From NCBI GenBank assembly GCA_036499825.1, contig DASYCZ010000015.1:1-64000 (forward strand): a stretch of DNA of 64,000 nt, read 5' to 3'. The first letter of the stretch is position 1. Each line of letters begins with the position of its first letter. The stretch is from Paradevosia sp036499825. Its GTDB lineage: Bacteria > Pseudomonadota > Alphaproteobacteria > Rhizobiales > Devosiaceae. Shown piece by piece: positions 32,432 to 42,442 of the stretch. The position numbers and the translations under genes were made by a program. Under the pieces are notes generated by a model. That model was given only the letters and a program-made list of their open reading frames with translations, made no database searches and had not been told where the DNA came from.

Positions 32432-34243
32432 TCAGCCTTCCAGCTCTTCGCGCAGGATTTCCAGTTCCATCCACTGTTCCTCGGCCTTGGCCCGGGCCGC
32501 CTCGACCTTGACGAGTTCCTTGCTCTTTTTGTCGAACTCGTCGGGCGAGCGCGTATAGAGCTTGGGATCGGCAAGCGCCGCCTGCAGGGTCGCAATCTCG
32601 ATTTCGAGCTTCTTGATGTCCTTGGGCAGGGTTTCGAGCGCGTGCTTTTCCTTGAAGGAGAGCTTGCGCCTGGGCGTCGCCGGCTCCGTGACGACAGTCG
32701 ATGGCCCCTTGGCCTTGAGGGGTTCGGCAGGCTGGGCGATGGCGCGCACGCCAAAGCCGCGCTGCGACACCATGTCGGAATAGCCGCCCGCATATTCGGT
32801 CCACACGCCCTCGCCTTCGGCGACGATCACCGAAGTGGCGACGCGGTCGAGGAAGTCGCGGTCGTGCGAGACCACCATCACGGTGCCCGGGTAATCCCCG
32901 ATCATTTCCTGCAGGAGATCGAGGGTTTCGAGATCGAGATCGTTGGTGGGCTCGTCCAGCACCAGGAAGTTGGAGGGCAGCGCCAAGGCCCGCGCCAGCG
33001 CCAGCCGGCCGCGCTCGCCACCCGAAAGCTTGCCCACCGCGGTGCGCGCCTGTTCGGGGGTGAAGAGGAAATCCTTCATGTAGCCGACGACATGCTTGGG
33101 CTGGCCGTTGATGATCAGCGTATCAGAGCCGCCATCGGTCAGCGCCTGCTTCAAGGTGGTTTCCGGATCGAGCGAGCGGCGGCGCTGGTCGAGCGTCGCC
33201 AGTTCGAGACTGGAGCCCAGGCGGACACGGCCCGTATCGGGCTCGAGGTCACCGGTCAGCAGCTTGATCAGCGTGGTCTTGCCGGCGCCGTTCGGCCCGA
33301 TGATGCCGACACGGTCGCCACGGATGATGCGAGTCGAAAAATCGGCGACGATGGGGCGGCCGTTGAAGCTTTTGGAGATGTTCTCCGCCTCCGCCACCAT
33401 GACGCCGGAGGTCGAGCCTTCCGAGACCGTCATCTTGACGCTGCCGGTGGCGCGGCGCTGCTCGCGCCGGTCCTGCCGCAAGCCGGCAAGGCGTTCGAGG
33501 CGGCCCACATTGCGCTTGCGCCGCGCCGTGACCCCATAGGTCAGCCAATGCTCCTCGCGCACGATCTGGCGGTCGAGCTTGTGGCGGGCGGTCTCTTCTT
33601 CCTCCAGCACGGTGTCGCGCCAGGCCTCGAAACCGGCAAAGCCCTGGTTGAGCCGGCGGGTGACGCCACGATCGAGCCAGACGGTCGATCGCGTCAGATC
33701 GCCCAGGAAGCGACGGTCATGGCTGATCAGCACGATGGCCGAACGGAGCGAGGCGATCTCCGATTCCAGCCATTCGATGGCCGGCAGGTCGAGATGGTTG
33801 GTGGGCTCGTCGAGAAGGATGATATCGGGTTCGGGCGCCAGGACGCGGGCCAGCGCGGCGCGACGCGCCTCGCCGCCCGAGAGGCGTGACGGATCCTCGC
33901 TGCCGGTGAGGCCCAACTCGCTCAACAGATATTGGGCGCGGTAATGCACGTCCCCCTCCACCAGCCCCGCCTCGACATAATCGAGCGTGGTGGCGAAGCC
34001 GGAAAGATCGGGCTCCTGCGGCAAATAGCGGATGGTGGCCCCCGGCTGCAGGAAGCGCACGCCGCCATCGGCCTCGATCTCGCCGGCCGCGATCTTCAAC
34101 AGCGTCGACTTGCCGGAGCCGTTGCGGCCGACCAGTGCGATCTTGTCGCCGGCCATGACCGAGAGTTCGGCGCCCTCCAGGAGGGAAGTCGAACCGAGAG
34201 TCAGTTTGATGCCCTGGAGAGCCAGGACCGGCGCGGGTGCCAT
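32432..34243 (-). CDS. ABC-F family ATPase (Uup-like)
   Basis: Soluble, ribosome-associated ABC protein without membrane domain, 603 residues. Two ABC domains are present: Walker A GRNGSGKST and GPNGAGKTT; signatures LSGGEARRAALARVL and LSGGERGRLALARAL; Walker B ILLDEPTNHLD and LVLDEPTNDLD. The linker between them carries basic RRKRNVGRLERL. The C-terminus (about 520-603) is a coiled coil with KRK/KLEIEIATLQAALADPKLY, as in Uup. Uup-type proteins act on the ribosome or branched DNA structures and improve fitness. The exact role here is open. ATG 34243 was chosen because the domain begins there; the upstream frame is a non-conserved extension. It is convergent with the LacI gene across a family B repeat. 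Confidence 0.9.
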   Translation of the reverse strand: MAPAPVLALQGIKLTLGSTSLLEGAELSVMAGDKIALVGRNGSGKSTLLKIAAGEIEADGGVRFLQPGATIRYLPQEPDLSGFATTLDYVEAGLVEGDVHYRAQYLLSELGLTGSEDPSRLSGGEARRAALARVLAPEPDIILLDEPTNHLDLPAIEWLESEIASLRSAIVLISHDRRFLGDLTRSTVWLDRGVTRRLNQGFAGFEAWRDTVLEEEETARHKLDRQIVREEHWLTYGVTARRKRNVGRLERLAGLRQDRREQRRATGSVKMTVSEGSTSGVMVAEAENISKSFNGRPIVADFSTRIIRGDRVGIIGPNGAGKTTLIKLLTGDLEPDTGRVRLGSSLELATLDQRRRSLDPETTLKQALTDGGSDTLIINGQPKHVVGYMKDFLFTPEQARTAVGKLSGGERGRLALARALALPSNFLVLDEPTNDLDLETLDLLQEMIGDYPGTVMVVSHDRDFLDRVATSVIVAEGEGVWTEYAGGYSDMVSQRGFGVRAIAQPAEPLKAKGPSTVVTEPATPRRKLSFKEKHALETLPKDIKKLEIEIATLQAALADPKLYTRSPDEFDKKSKELVKVEAARAKAEEQWMELEILREELEG

Positions 34244-34330
34244 ATGCGGAAATTCCTGATGGTGACGGGCGCATAAACCACGCGCCCGCCGCGAGATCAA
34301 TCAGGCGCGGCCGGGTGACGAAATTAGGGC

Positions 34331-34361
34331 TTGATGCTCTAGCCGCTAGAGGTTGTAGGGC
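34331..34361 (+). promoter_or_regulatory. MerR-type promoter of the metal ATPase gene
   Basis: TTGATG (-35, 34331-34336) and TAGGGC (-10, 34356-34361) are separated by 19 bases. That spacer holds the dyad CTCTAG-CCG-CTAGAG (34337-34351). A 19-base spacer filled by a palindrome is the hallmark of promoters activated by MerR-family metal sensors such as ZntR, CadR or CueR. No merR-type gene is in the window. Confidence 0.7.
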
Positions 34362-34395
34362 AGAATGAGAGAATTGAATCCGGCAGGAGCCCATC

Positions 34396-36606
34396 ATGGA
34401 CGCCAAGCTCGCAACCGCGGAACCAGAAACCCTCAGCTGGCATGTCGAGGGCATGGATTGCGCCGCCTGCGCCTCCAAGATCCGCATTGCCGTCGAGAGG
34501 CTGCCGGGTATTTCGGATGTCGCCATCACGCACACGACCGAGAAGCTGACGCTGAAACGCGCCGCCGACGGAGCGACGCCCGAGGCCATCGAGAAACAGG
34601 TCAAGACGCTTGGCTACTGGGCCCAGCCCCTGACCGGACGCAAGGCCGCTGCCCCGGCCTCCCATGCGCATGATCGCGATCATGACCACCACGATCATGA
34701 CCACGACCACCATGACCATGGTCACGATCACGGCCACGACCATGGCGCGCCCGCCGATCTCGAAAAATCCTGGTGGCAGACCCGCAAGGGCCAGCTGGTG
34801 ATCGTCACCGGCGTGCTCTACGCCCTGGCCTGGGTGGTCAAGCTGACCCTGCCGGAGGGCGCACACTGGGCCTTTGGGCTCGCCACCCTGATCGGCATCG
34901 CCCCCATCGCCTGGCGCGCCGTCACGGCCGCCCGCTTCGGTTCGCCCTTCACCATCGAGATGCTGATGAGCATCGCGGCGCTCGGCGCGCTCTTCATCGG
35001 AGCCGCCGAGGAAGCGGCGCTGGTGGTGTTCCTGTTCTGCATCGGCGAGGTGCTGGAAGGCGCCGCCGCCGCCCAGGCCCGCGCCGGCATCAAGGCGCTC
35101 GGCGCCCTGGTGCCCAAGACCGCCCAGCTCGATGACAAGGGCGCCCTCCGCACCGTCGATGCCAGCACATTGGCTATCGGGCAGATCGTCGCCGTCCGCC
35201 CGGGCGACCGCATTCCCGCCGATGGCGACATCATCGACGGCGTCTCCGGCATCGACCAGTCACCCGTCACGGGCGAATCGGTGCCGGTCACCCGTGGGGT
35301 GGGCGATGCCGTCTATGCCGGCTCGATCAACACCGAGGCGGTGCTGCGCGTGCGCGTCACCAAAGCGCCCGCCGACAACACCATCGCCCGCATCATCGCG
35401 CTGGTCGAGGAGGCACAGGAAGCCCGAGCCCCGACCGAGCGCTTCATCGACCGGTTCTCGCGCTGGTACATGCCGGCCATCACCGGCCTTGCGGTGCTGG
35501 TTGCCGTCGTGCCACCGCTGCTGGGGCTCGGCACCTGGTCGGTATGGATCTATCGCGCGCTGACGCTGCTGCTGATCGGCTGCCCCTGCGCGCTGGTGAT
35601 CTCGGTGCCGGCCGCCATCGCTTCGGCGCTTTCTGCCGGGGCGCGGCGCGGACTGCTGCTCAAGGGCGGCGTCGTCATCGAGACCGTCGCCCGGACCAGG
35701 ACCGTGGCGCTCGACAAGACCGGCACGCTGACACGCGGCCTGCCCATGGTCACCGATATCGTAGCCCTTGGGGGCAGCGAGCAGCGGGTGCTGCAGGCAG
35801 CCGCCTCCGTCGAGGCCGGCTCCAGCCATCCGCTGGCCACCGCCATCGTCAGGGCGGCGGAAGCGCAAAAGCTCCTGGCTCTCCCGGCCAGCGCCGCCAG
35901 GGCCCTCCCCGGCAAGGGCGTCGAGGCCATGGTGGGCGGACAGCGTGTCTATGTGGGGGCCCTGCGGGGGCTCGACGGCATCGATGCCGGCGCAGGCGAG
36001 ACGGCCGAAAAACTCGAAGCCGAAGGCAAGACCGTGGCGGCTGTGCTGACCGAGGGCAAGCTCACCGGCCTCATTGCGCTGCGCGATGAGCCGCGGGAGG
36101 ATGCGGCCGCCGGCATGGCAGAGCTCAGGGCGCTCGGCGTCAAGGCCGTCATGCTGACGGGCGACAACGCCACCACGGCCGGCGCCATAGCGGGCGGGCT
36201 CGGCATCGAGCATCGCGCCGAACTGTTGCCTGACGACAAGGTCGCGGCCATCAAGGCGCTCGGCGCCGACGTGATGATGGTGGGCGACGGCATCAACGAC
36301 GCCCCGGCGCTGGCCGCCGCCACGACCGGCATCGCCATGGGCACCGGCACCGACGTGGCGCTCGAAACGGCCGACGGGGCCCTGTTGCGCAGCCGCGTGG
36401 CCGACGTCGCCGCCATGATCCGCCTCAGCCGCGCCGCCATGGCCAACATCCAGCAGAACATCACCGTGGCGCTCGGGCTGAAGGCCATCTTCCTTGCCAC
36501 GACGCTCCTGGGTTTCACCGGCCTGTGGCTGGCGATCCTCGCCGATACGGGCGCGACGGTTTTGGTGACCGCCAACGCGTTGCGGCTGCTGCGGTTCAGG
36601 AAGTAG
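34396..36606 (+). CDS. zntA: Heavy-metal P1B-type ATPase (Zn/Cd/Pb exporter)
   Basis: Membrane pump that exports divalent metals using ATP. The 736 residues begin with one HMA domain (MDCAACASK, Cys22 and Cys25), followed by a His/Asp-rich linker (about 92-115: repeated H, D and G) likely to bind metal. The core shows TGES near 292, the transmembrane CPC motif (C396-P-C398 in IGCPCALVISVPAA), the phosphorylation site DKTGTLT (D440) and the hinge VGDGINDAPAL near 630. The MDCAAC form of the HMA site and CPC fit Zn/Cd/Pb ATPases, but the metal is inferred. The ATG has CAGGAG upstream. A MerR-type promoter lies 35 bases before the start. Confidence 0.9.
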   Translation: MDAKLATAEPETLSWHVEGMDCAACASKIRIAVERLPGISDVAITHTTEKLTLKRAADGATPEAIEKQVKTLGYWAQPLTGRKAAAPASHAHDRDHDHHDHDHDHHDHGHDHGHDHGAPADLEKSWWQTRKGQLVIVTGVLYALAWVVKLTLPEGAHWAFGLATLIGIAPIAWRAVTAARFGSPFTIEMLMSIAALGALFIGAAEEAALVVFLFCIGEVLEGAAAAQARAGIKALGALVPKTAQLDDKGALRTVDASTLAIGQIVAVRPGDRIPADGDIIDGVSGIDQSPVTGESVPVTRGVGDAVYAGSINTEAVLRVRVTKAPADNTIARIIALVEEAQEARAPTERFIDRFSRWYMPAITGLAVLVAVVPPLLGLGTWSVWIYRALTLLLIGCPCALVISVPAAIASALSAGARRGLLLKGGVVIETVARTRTVALDKTGTLTRGLPMVTDIVALGGSEQRVLQAAASVEAGSSHPLATAIVRAAEAQKLLALPASAARALPGKGVEAMVGGQRVYVGALRGLDGIDAGAGETAEKLEAEGKTVAAVLTEGKLTGLIALRDEPREDAAAGMAELRALGVKAVMLTGDNATTAGAIAGGLGIEHRAELLPDDKVAAIKALGADVMMVGDGINDAPALAAATTGIAMGTGTDVALETADGALLRSRVADVAAMIRLSRAAMANIQQNITVALGLKAIFLATTLLGFTGLWLAILADTGATVLVTANALRLLRFRK

Positions 36607-36669
36607 GGTTTTTTGTGGGGCTGGTTGAGGAGGGGTGGCGCCGCCACCGCAAATCCCTCGCTAACCCAC

Positions 36670-36707
36670 AAAAAAGCCGGCCAGGAGGTCGGGCTCCCGG
36701 CCGGCTT
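36670..36707 (-). terminator. Terminator of the iron-chelate binding-protein gene
   Basis: On the minus strand AAGCCGGCC (36707-36699) and GGCCGGCTT (36682-36674) form a perfect 9-bp stem around a 16-base loop, followed by TTTTTT. It lies 41 bases beyond the stop of the gene at 36749 and also faces the end of zntA. Confidence 0.85.
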
Positions 36708-36748
36708 GCGGGGCGCGTGCAGCAAGCGTCGCGCCGTTTCGCCAGGAT

Positions 36749-37675
36749 CTATTGCGCCAGCGTCACCCCATAGGCGCGGGCGATGTCGTCGAGCAGCAGG
36801 TTGGCGGCGATGTAGCCGCCGGCGGTGTTCCAGACGGCGTCATCGACGGCTTCGGCCTTGCCGGCCTTGACGACGGGCAGGTTCTGCCAGAGCGCTTCCT
36901 TGGTCCATTCGTCGGCCTGCTTGGCGGCGCCGCCATCACCGATCTCATAGGTGAAGTAGAACAGGCGGTCGCCGTCCATCTCGGGAATGCGTTCCTTGGT
37001 GACGTCATCGGCGAAGGTCGGCTTGTCCTGCACGGGCGGGCGCTTGAAGCCGATTTCCTTGAGAATGATGCCTGCGAAAGTGTCGTTGTAATAGATGCGG
37101 GTCTTGCCGGTCATGAAGCGCACCAGCGAGATCTGCTGGTTCTTGTTGTCGCCAAGCGCTTCGCTCAGCGCCTTTACCCGGCCATCGAAATGGGCCAGTA
37201 GCGCATCGCCTTCGGCCTTCTTGTTGAGGGCCTCGGCATAGAGCGCGAAGTTGACGCGCCAGTCACCGCGCAGGCGTTCCGCGAACACGGTCGGCGCGAT
37301 GGCGGACAGCTGGTCGTAGATCTTTTCCTGCCGCGTCTTGTTGCCGATGATGAGATCGGGCTGCAGGGCCGCGATGGCTTCGAGGTTGATGGCCGATTCC
37401 TCGCCCACCACGGTCACATCGGTCATCTGGCCGGCGATGTGCTTGTACCAGGGATCGCCCAGCCACGACTTCACGGCGCCGACCGGCTTGATGCCCAGGG
37501 CCAGCAGGGCCTCGGTGCCCTCATTGGTGAGAATCACCACGCGCTGCGGCGCATCCGGCACTTCGGTCTTGCCCATGGCGTGGGTGACTTCCAGGGCGGA
37601 AGCGGGCGACAGGGACATGAGGCCCAGACCGAGCGCGGCAACGGCCGCCAGCACGGAACGACGTAACATCGGCAT
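36749..37675 (-). CDS. Iron(III)-chelate ABC transporter substrate-binding protein
   Basis: Periplasmic binding protein (type III fold, FecB/FepB family) for an iron-siderophore or similar ferric complex. The 308 residues begin with a signal peptide (MLRRSVLAAVAALGLGLMSLSPASA). Domain blocks follow: TEVPDAPQRVVILTNEGTEALLALGIKPVGAV, INLEAIAALQPDLIIGNKTRQEKIYDQLSAIAPTV, EALWQNLPVVKAGKAEAVDDAVWNTAGGYIAANLLLDDIAR. No lipobox Cys is seen, so the protein is soluble in the periplasm. ATG 37675 or 37669 can start it. It is divergent from the two permease genes and the ATPase of the same importer. No TonB receptor lies nearby. The actual chelate is unknown. Confidence 0.88.
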   Translation of the reverse strand: MPMLRRSVLAAVAALGLGLMSLSPASALEVTHAMGKTEVPDAPQRVVILTNEGTEALLALGIKPVGAVKSWLGDPWYKHIAGQMTDVTVVGEESAINLEAIAALQPDLIIGNKTRQEKIYDQLSAIAPTVFAERLRGDWRVNFALYAEALNKKAEGDALLAHFDGRVKALSEALGDNKNQQISLVRFMTGKTRIYYNDTFAGIILKEIGFKRPPVQDKPTFADDVTKERIPEMDGDRLFYFTYEIGDGGAAKQADEWTKEALWQNLPVVKAGKAEAVDDAVWNTAGGYIAANLLLDDIARAYGVTLAQ

Positions 37676-37766
37676 ATCCTAACTTGACACAGGCGATCAT
37701 AAAAGGTGAGACCAATCAGCCAGAACCAAAGCTGACTGTCAACATCATGTTTCCAGGATATCCAAG

Positions 37767-38785
37767 CTGACCGTCGCCGCTCCCGATATCGCACCGCCGC
37801 AACGCCGCAGCCTGTCGCGGCCGGCCCTTTATGCGGGGCTCTGCGTCGTGCTGGCGGTGGCCGCCTATATGAGCCTGACGCTGGGCTATAAACTCTATTC
37901 GGCGGCGGATCTGTGGGGTCTCGTGACCGGCACCACCGGCGGGGACGCGCGCGTGGTGCTTGTCGAATACCGCATTCCGCGCGCCGTTATCGCGCCGCTG
38001 GTCGGTGCGGCGCTCGGCATAGCGGGGGTGCTGGTGCAGACGCTGTCGCGCAACCGCATCGCCTCGCCCGATACGCTCGGGCTCAATGCCGGCGCCTCGC
38101 TGGCCGTGGTGGTGGCGAGCGTCGGCCTTGGCATCAGCTCGATGCTGGGCCTGTCGACGGCGGCGGCCATCGGCGCCCTCCTCACCAGCATCCTGGTCTT
38201 TGCCATCGCGGCGAGCTCGGGCGGCCTGTCGCCGATCCGCATCGTGCTGATCGGCGTCACCATTGCGGGGCTGTTCTCGGCGCTGGTGGAAGTGGTGCTG
38301 ACGACGCGCGAGGCCGAACTCGACCAGTTGCTATTCTGGCTCGCCGGCGCCGTCGTCGACAGGCCGCTGGAGCTTGCCTTCACGGGCGGGCCCATCGTGG
38401 TGCTCGGCGCCATCCTGGCGTTTTCGCTGGCGCCCTCGCTCGACATCCTGCAGACCGACGACCATACGGCGCGCGGCCTCGGCGTGCCGGTGGTGCTGGT
38501 GCGCGTCGCCGCCTTCGCGGCCATCGCGCTGTTGACCGGCGCCGCCGTCGCCATGGCGGGCCCGGTGGGCTTCGTGGGCCTGGTGGTGCCGCATGCGGCG
38601 CGCTGGCTGGTCGGGCTCAGGCACCGCCATCAGATCGCCGCGGCGGCGCTGGTCGGGGCCTCCTATGCGACGCTGGCCGATGTAGTGGCGCGCTTCGTCA
38701 TCTATCCGCTCGAGGCGCCGGTGGGCGCGGTCACCGCAGTGGTGGGCGGTTTCGTCCTCATCGTGCTGTTGCGGAGGCGCGCCGC

Positions 38786-38789
<4 letters not shown>
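37767..38789 (+). CDS. Iron-chelate ABC transporter permease (FecC-like), apparent CTG start
   Basis: Inner-membrane FecCD-family permease with motifs RIPRAVIAPLVGAALGIAGVLVQTLSRNRIASPDTLGLNAGASL, GLGVPVVLVRVAAF and GPVGFVGLVVPHAARWLVG. No ATG, GTG or TTG exists in this frame between the upstream stop (about 37708) and GTG 37848, and that GTG falls within the first membrane helix. CTG 37767 has AGGA 8 bases before it. From there the product would be 340 residues, starting MTVAAPDIAPPQRRSLSRPA, a normal length. A small sequencing or real frameshift is an alternative explanation. It overlaps the next permease by 4 bases. Confidence 0.8.
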
Positions 38790-39827
<1,038 letters not shown>

Positions 39828-39835
<8 letters not shown>

Positions 39836-40652
39836 CCGCCTGAAGGTCGAGAACCTCGTCGTCGCCTATGGCGAGCGCCTCGCCGTCGACGGCATTTCGC
39901 TGGCCGTGCCGCAGGGCAAGATCACCGTGCTGGCCGGCCCCAATGGCTGCGGGAAGTCGACGCTGCTGCGCGCCATCCGCCGGCTCCATGCGGCGCAATC
40001 GGGCCGGGTGCTGCTGGGCGACACCAATATCTCAAGGCTCAAGGAACGCGACCTCGCCCGCGAGATCGGCCTTCTGGCGCAGACGCCCTCGGCGCCCGAG
40101 GACATGCGGGTCGAAGAGCTGGTGCGCCTGGGCCGCTATCCGCACCAGTCGATGCTGCAGCCCTGGAGCGCCGCGGACGCCACCGCCGTCGAGGACGCCA
40201 TGTTCGGCACCGGCGTCGGGCATCTGCGCGACCGGCGGCTGGGCTCGCTCTCGGGCGGCCAGTTGCAGCGCGTCTGGATCGCCATGGTGCTGGCGCAGGA
40301 AACCGACGTCATCTGCCTCGACGAGCCCGTCAACCATCTCGACATGGCGCACCAGATCGATTGCCTCGATCTCGTCAGCCGCCTCAACCGCGAGCATGGC
40401 CGCACCGTGGTGCTGGTGCTGCACGATCTCAACCTCGCGGCCCGCTATGCCGACCGGCTGGTGTTCCTCAAGGATGGCCAGATCGTCGAGGCCGGCACGC
40501 CCGAAACGCTGATGAACGAGACGCTGATCGATGCGGTCTTCGACATCCAGTGCCGCGTCATCGAGGATCCGGTGCATAACCGGCCGCTGTGCATTCCGAT
40601 GCGCAACTCCTCGCCGCGCTTCCGCGTCGCCGAGACCGGCGGCAGCGCCTAG
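39828..40652 (+). CDS. Iron-chelate ABC transporter ATP-binding protein (FecE-like)
   Basis: ATPase of the iron-chelate importer, 274 residues. Walker A GPNGCGKST (37-45), signature LSGGQLQRVWIAMVLAQ and Walker B VICLDEPVNHLDM are present, with the switch His in LVLHDLNLAARYAD. The FecE/FepC family usually has DEPTTYLD at the Walker B tail, so DEPVNHLDM is a variant there. The C-terminal region (ETLIDAVFDIQCRVIEDPVHNRPLCIPMR) is family-typical. Its TAG stop is the first three bases of a family B repeat. Confidence 0.9.
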
Positions 40653-40754
40653 AGCGTTTTACGTTTTGATTGCATCAAAACGAACGCTCCAAGTCCTTGT
40701 TTTGGCGCGTTTTCGAGTTGGAAAAGTGCATCCACTTTTCCTGAAAACACCCTA
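40650..40754. repeat. Family B two-hairpin repeat, copy 2
   Basis: Starts at TAGAGCG (40650) and ends at CTA (40754). Hairpin 1 is CGTTTTGAT/ATCAAAACG, identical to copy 1. Hairpin 2 has GGAAAAGTG and CACTTTTCC around a two-base loop. The first TAG stops the iron ATPase gene, and the final CTA is the complement of the TAG that stops the convergent osmoprotectant permease gene. The element fills the whole gap. Confidence 0.88.
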
Positions 40755-41510
40755 GGCCTCGACCACACGGCCACCGCCGCTGCGCGTGACCAGTACGCGC
40801 TCCAGCGCCGACATGCCGTCATAGATCAGTACCGCCAGGACTGCCACGATCAGGCCGCCCTGCAGCACGAAGGCGATGTTGCCGGCAGTGAGCCCGGCGA
40901 TGATCACCTCGCCCAGGGTCCTGGCCGCGACGGTCGAGCCAATGGTGGCGGTGGCCAGCGAAATCACCGTCGACAGGCGGATGCCCGCGATGATCACCGG
41001 AAAGGCCAGCGGCAGTTCGACACGGGCCAGCCGCTGCCACCAGGACATGCCCATGCCGCGCGCCGCCTCGGTGATGGCCGGGGGGAGCGTGGTGAGCCCG
41101 GTCAGCGCATTCTCGAAGATCGGCAACAGGCCATAGAGAAACAGCGCCACGAGCGTGGGCGCCGTGCCGAAGCCGAGGATCGGCACGGCCAGCGCCAGCA
41201 CCGCCACGGGCGGAAACGTCTGGCCGATATCGGCGAGGCTGCGCGACAGCGGCAGGAAATCGGTGCCGAACGGTCTTGTCACGAGGATGGCGAGACCGAC
41301 CGCCACGACGGTCGCCAGCGCGGTTGCCAGCGCCGTGATGCCCAGATGGTTGAGCGTCAGGTCGAGCAGGGTGCCCTGGTTGTAGATCGCCGGCTGGCCG
41401 TTATGGGTCAGGGGCTGGAAGACCGGCGCGAAGGTTTCGGGGCTGACGAGGAAAGCGATCAGCAGCGCCAGGACGACGAGCCGAATCACGAGCGGGATCG
41501 AGATCCTCAT
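40752..41510 (-). CDS. yehW: Osmoprotectant ABC transporter permease (YehW-like)
   Basis: BPD_transp_1 permease of 252 residues, the shorter of two channel subunits of a glycine-betaine-type importer. Its N-terminal helix is followed by five to six hydrophobic segments. The EAA-type loop ITEAARGMGMSWWQRLARVELP is visible, as is the terminal membrane part GGLIVAVLAVLIYDGMSALERV. The start is ATG 41510, which overlaps the ATPase stop by 4 bases. A longer frame upstream lies within the ATPase gene. Set order yehZYXW and protein lengths match the E. coli YehZYXW system. Substrate is inferred. Confidence 0.88.
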   Translation of the reverse strand: MRISIPLVIRLVVLALLIAFLVSPETFAPVFQPLTHNGQPAIYNQGTLLDLTLNHLGITALATALATVVAVGLAILVTRPFGTDFLPLSRSLADIGQTFPPVAVLALAVPILGFGTAPTLVALFLYGLLPIFENALTGLTTLPPAITEAARGMGMSWWQRLARVELPLAFPVIIAGIRLSTVISLATATIGSTVAARTLGEVIIAGLTAGNIAFVLQGGLIVAVLAVLIYDGMSALERVLVTRSGGGRVVEA

Positions 41511-42442
41511 TGCGGCCTCGCCGCGCGGCGGTTGAGTTCCTGCAGCGTCACGCGGCCGATGAGTTGACCGCCCTCCTCGACCGGCAGCGCGCCGCGGCCC
41601 GACCACAACAGCTCCGCATAGGCATCGCGCAGCGTGCGGTCGGCGGCGATGGGCGCGCCGAGCGCCTCGCCGGGCTCGATGGCATCGCGCACGATATCGA
41701 GCGAGAGCAGGCGGAACGGGCGCTCGCCGGTGCCGATGAGTTCGCCCACGAACGGCGTCGCCGGATGGGCGATGATGTCCTGGGGCGGCGCATATTGCAG
41801 CAGCTTGCCCTGGTCCATCACGGCGATCATGTCGCCCAGATGGATGGCTTCCTCCATGTCATGGGTGACCAGCACGATGGTGGTGCCGAACTGCTTCTGG
41901 ATGTGGATCAGGTCTTCCTGCGCCTTGGCGCGGATGATGGGATCGAGCGCGCCGAACGGCTCGTCCATGAGCAGGATATTGGGTTCGGCCGCCAGCGCCC
42001 GTGCCACGCCGACGCGCTGCTGCTGTCCGCCCGACAGTTCGGCCGGCAGGCGGTCGCGATACTGCGCCGGGTCGAGCTGGAACAGATCCATCAACTCCTC
42101 GACGCGCTTGCGGATGCGCTGCTTGTCCCAGCCCAGGAGCTTGGGCACCGTGCCGATGTTCTGCCCAACCGTGCGGTGGGGGAACAGGCCATGCCCCTGG
42201 ATGGCATAGCCCATGCGCCGCCTGAGCTCATAGGCGGGGACCTTGCGGGTATCCTCGCCATCGATGCGCACGCTGCCGGCGCTCGGCTCGACCAGCCGGT
42301 TGATCATGCGCAAAAGCGTGGTCTTGCCGGAGCCGGAGGTGCCAACGACCGCCGCGATAGTGTGCGGCGCGATGGTCATCGTCACATCGTCGACGACGGT
42401 GGCATGGTCATAGGTCTTGGTGAGGTGGTCGATCTCGATCAT
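41507..42442 (-). CDS. yehX: Osmoprotectant ABC transporter ATP-binding protein (YehX-like)
   Basis: ATPase of the betaine-type importer, 311 residues. Walker A GTSGSGKTT (34-42), Q-loop YAIQGHGLFPHRTV, signature LSGGQQQRVGVARAL, Walker B ILLMDEPFGALDP and switch His in VTHDMEEA are present. The C-terminal 80 residues (IGTGERPFRLLSLDIVRDAI through RVTLQEL) look like a CBS-type regulatory domain, which in OpuCA-like proteins senses ionic strength. It overlaps both flanking permease genes by 4 bases. Confidence 0.9.
   Translation of the reverse strand: MIEIDHLTKTYDHATVVDDVTMTIAPHTIAAVVGTSGSGKTTLLRMINRLVEPSAGSVRIDGEDTRKVPAYELRRRMGYAIQGHGLFPHRTVGQNIGTVPKLLGWDKQRIRKRVEELMDLFQLDPAQYRDRLPAELSGGQQQRVGVARALAAEPNILLMDEPFGALDPIIRAKAQEDLIHIQKQFGTTIVLVTHDMEEAIHLGDMIAVMDQGKLLQYAPPQDIIAHPATPFVGELIGTGERPFRLLSLDIVRDAIEPGEALGAPIAADRTLRDAYAELLWSGRGALPVEEGGQLIGRVTLQELNRRAARPQ

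Noticed and set aside
40261..40340. Variant Walker B of the iron ATPase as a loss of function
   Set aside because: DEPVNHLDM keeps the essential Asp-Glu and all other ATPase motifs are intact, so I do not regard it as inactive.
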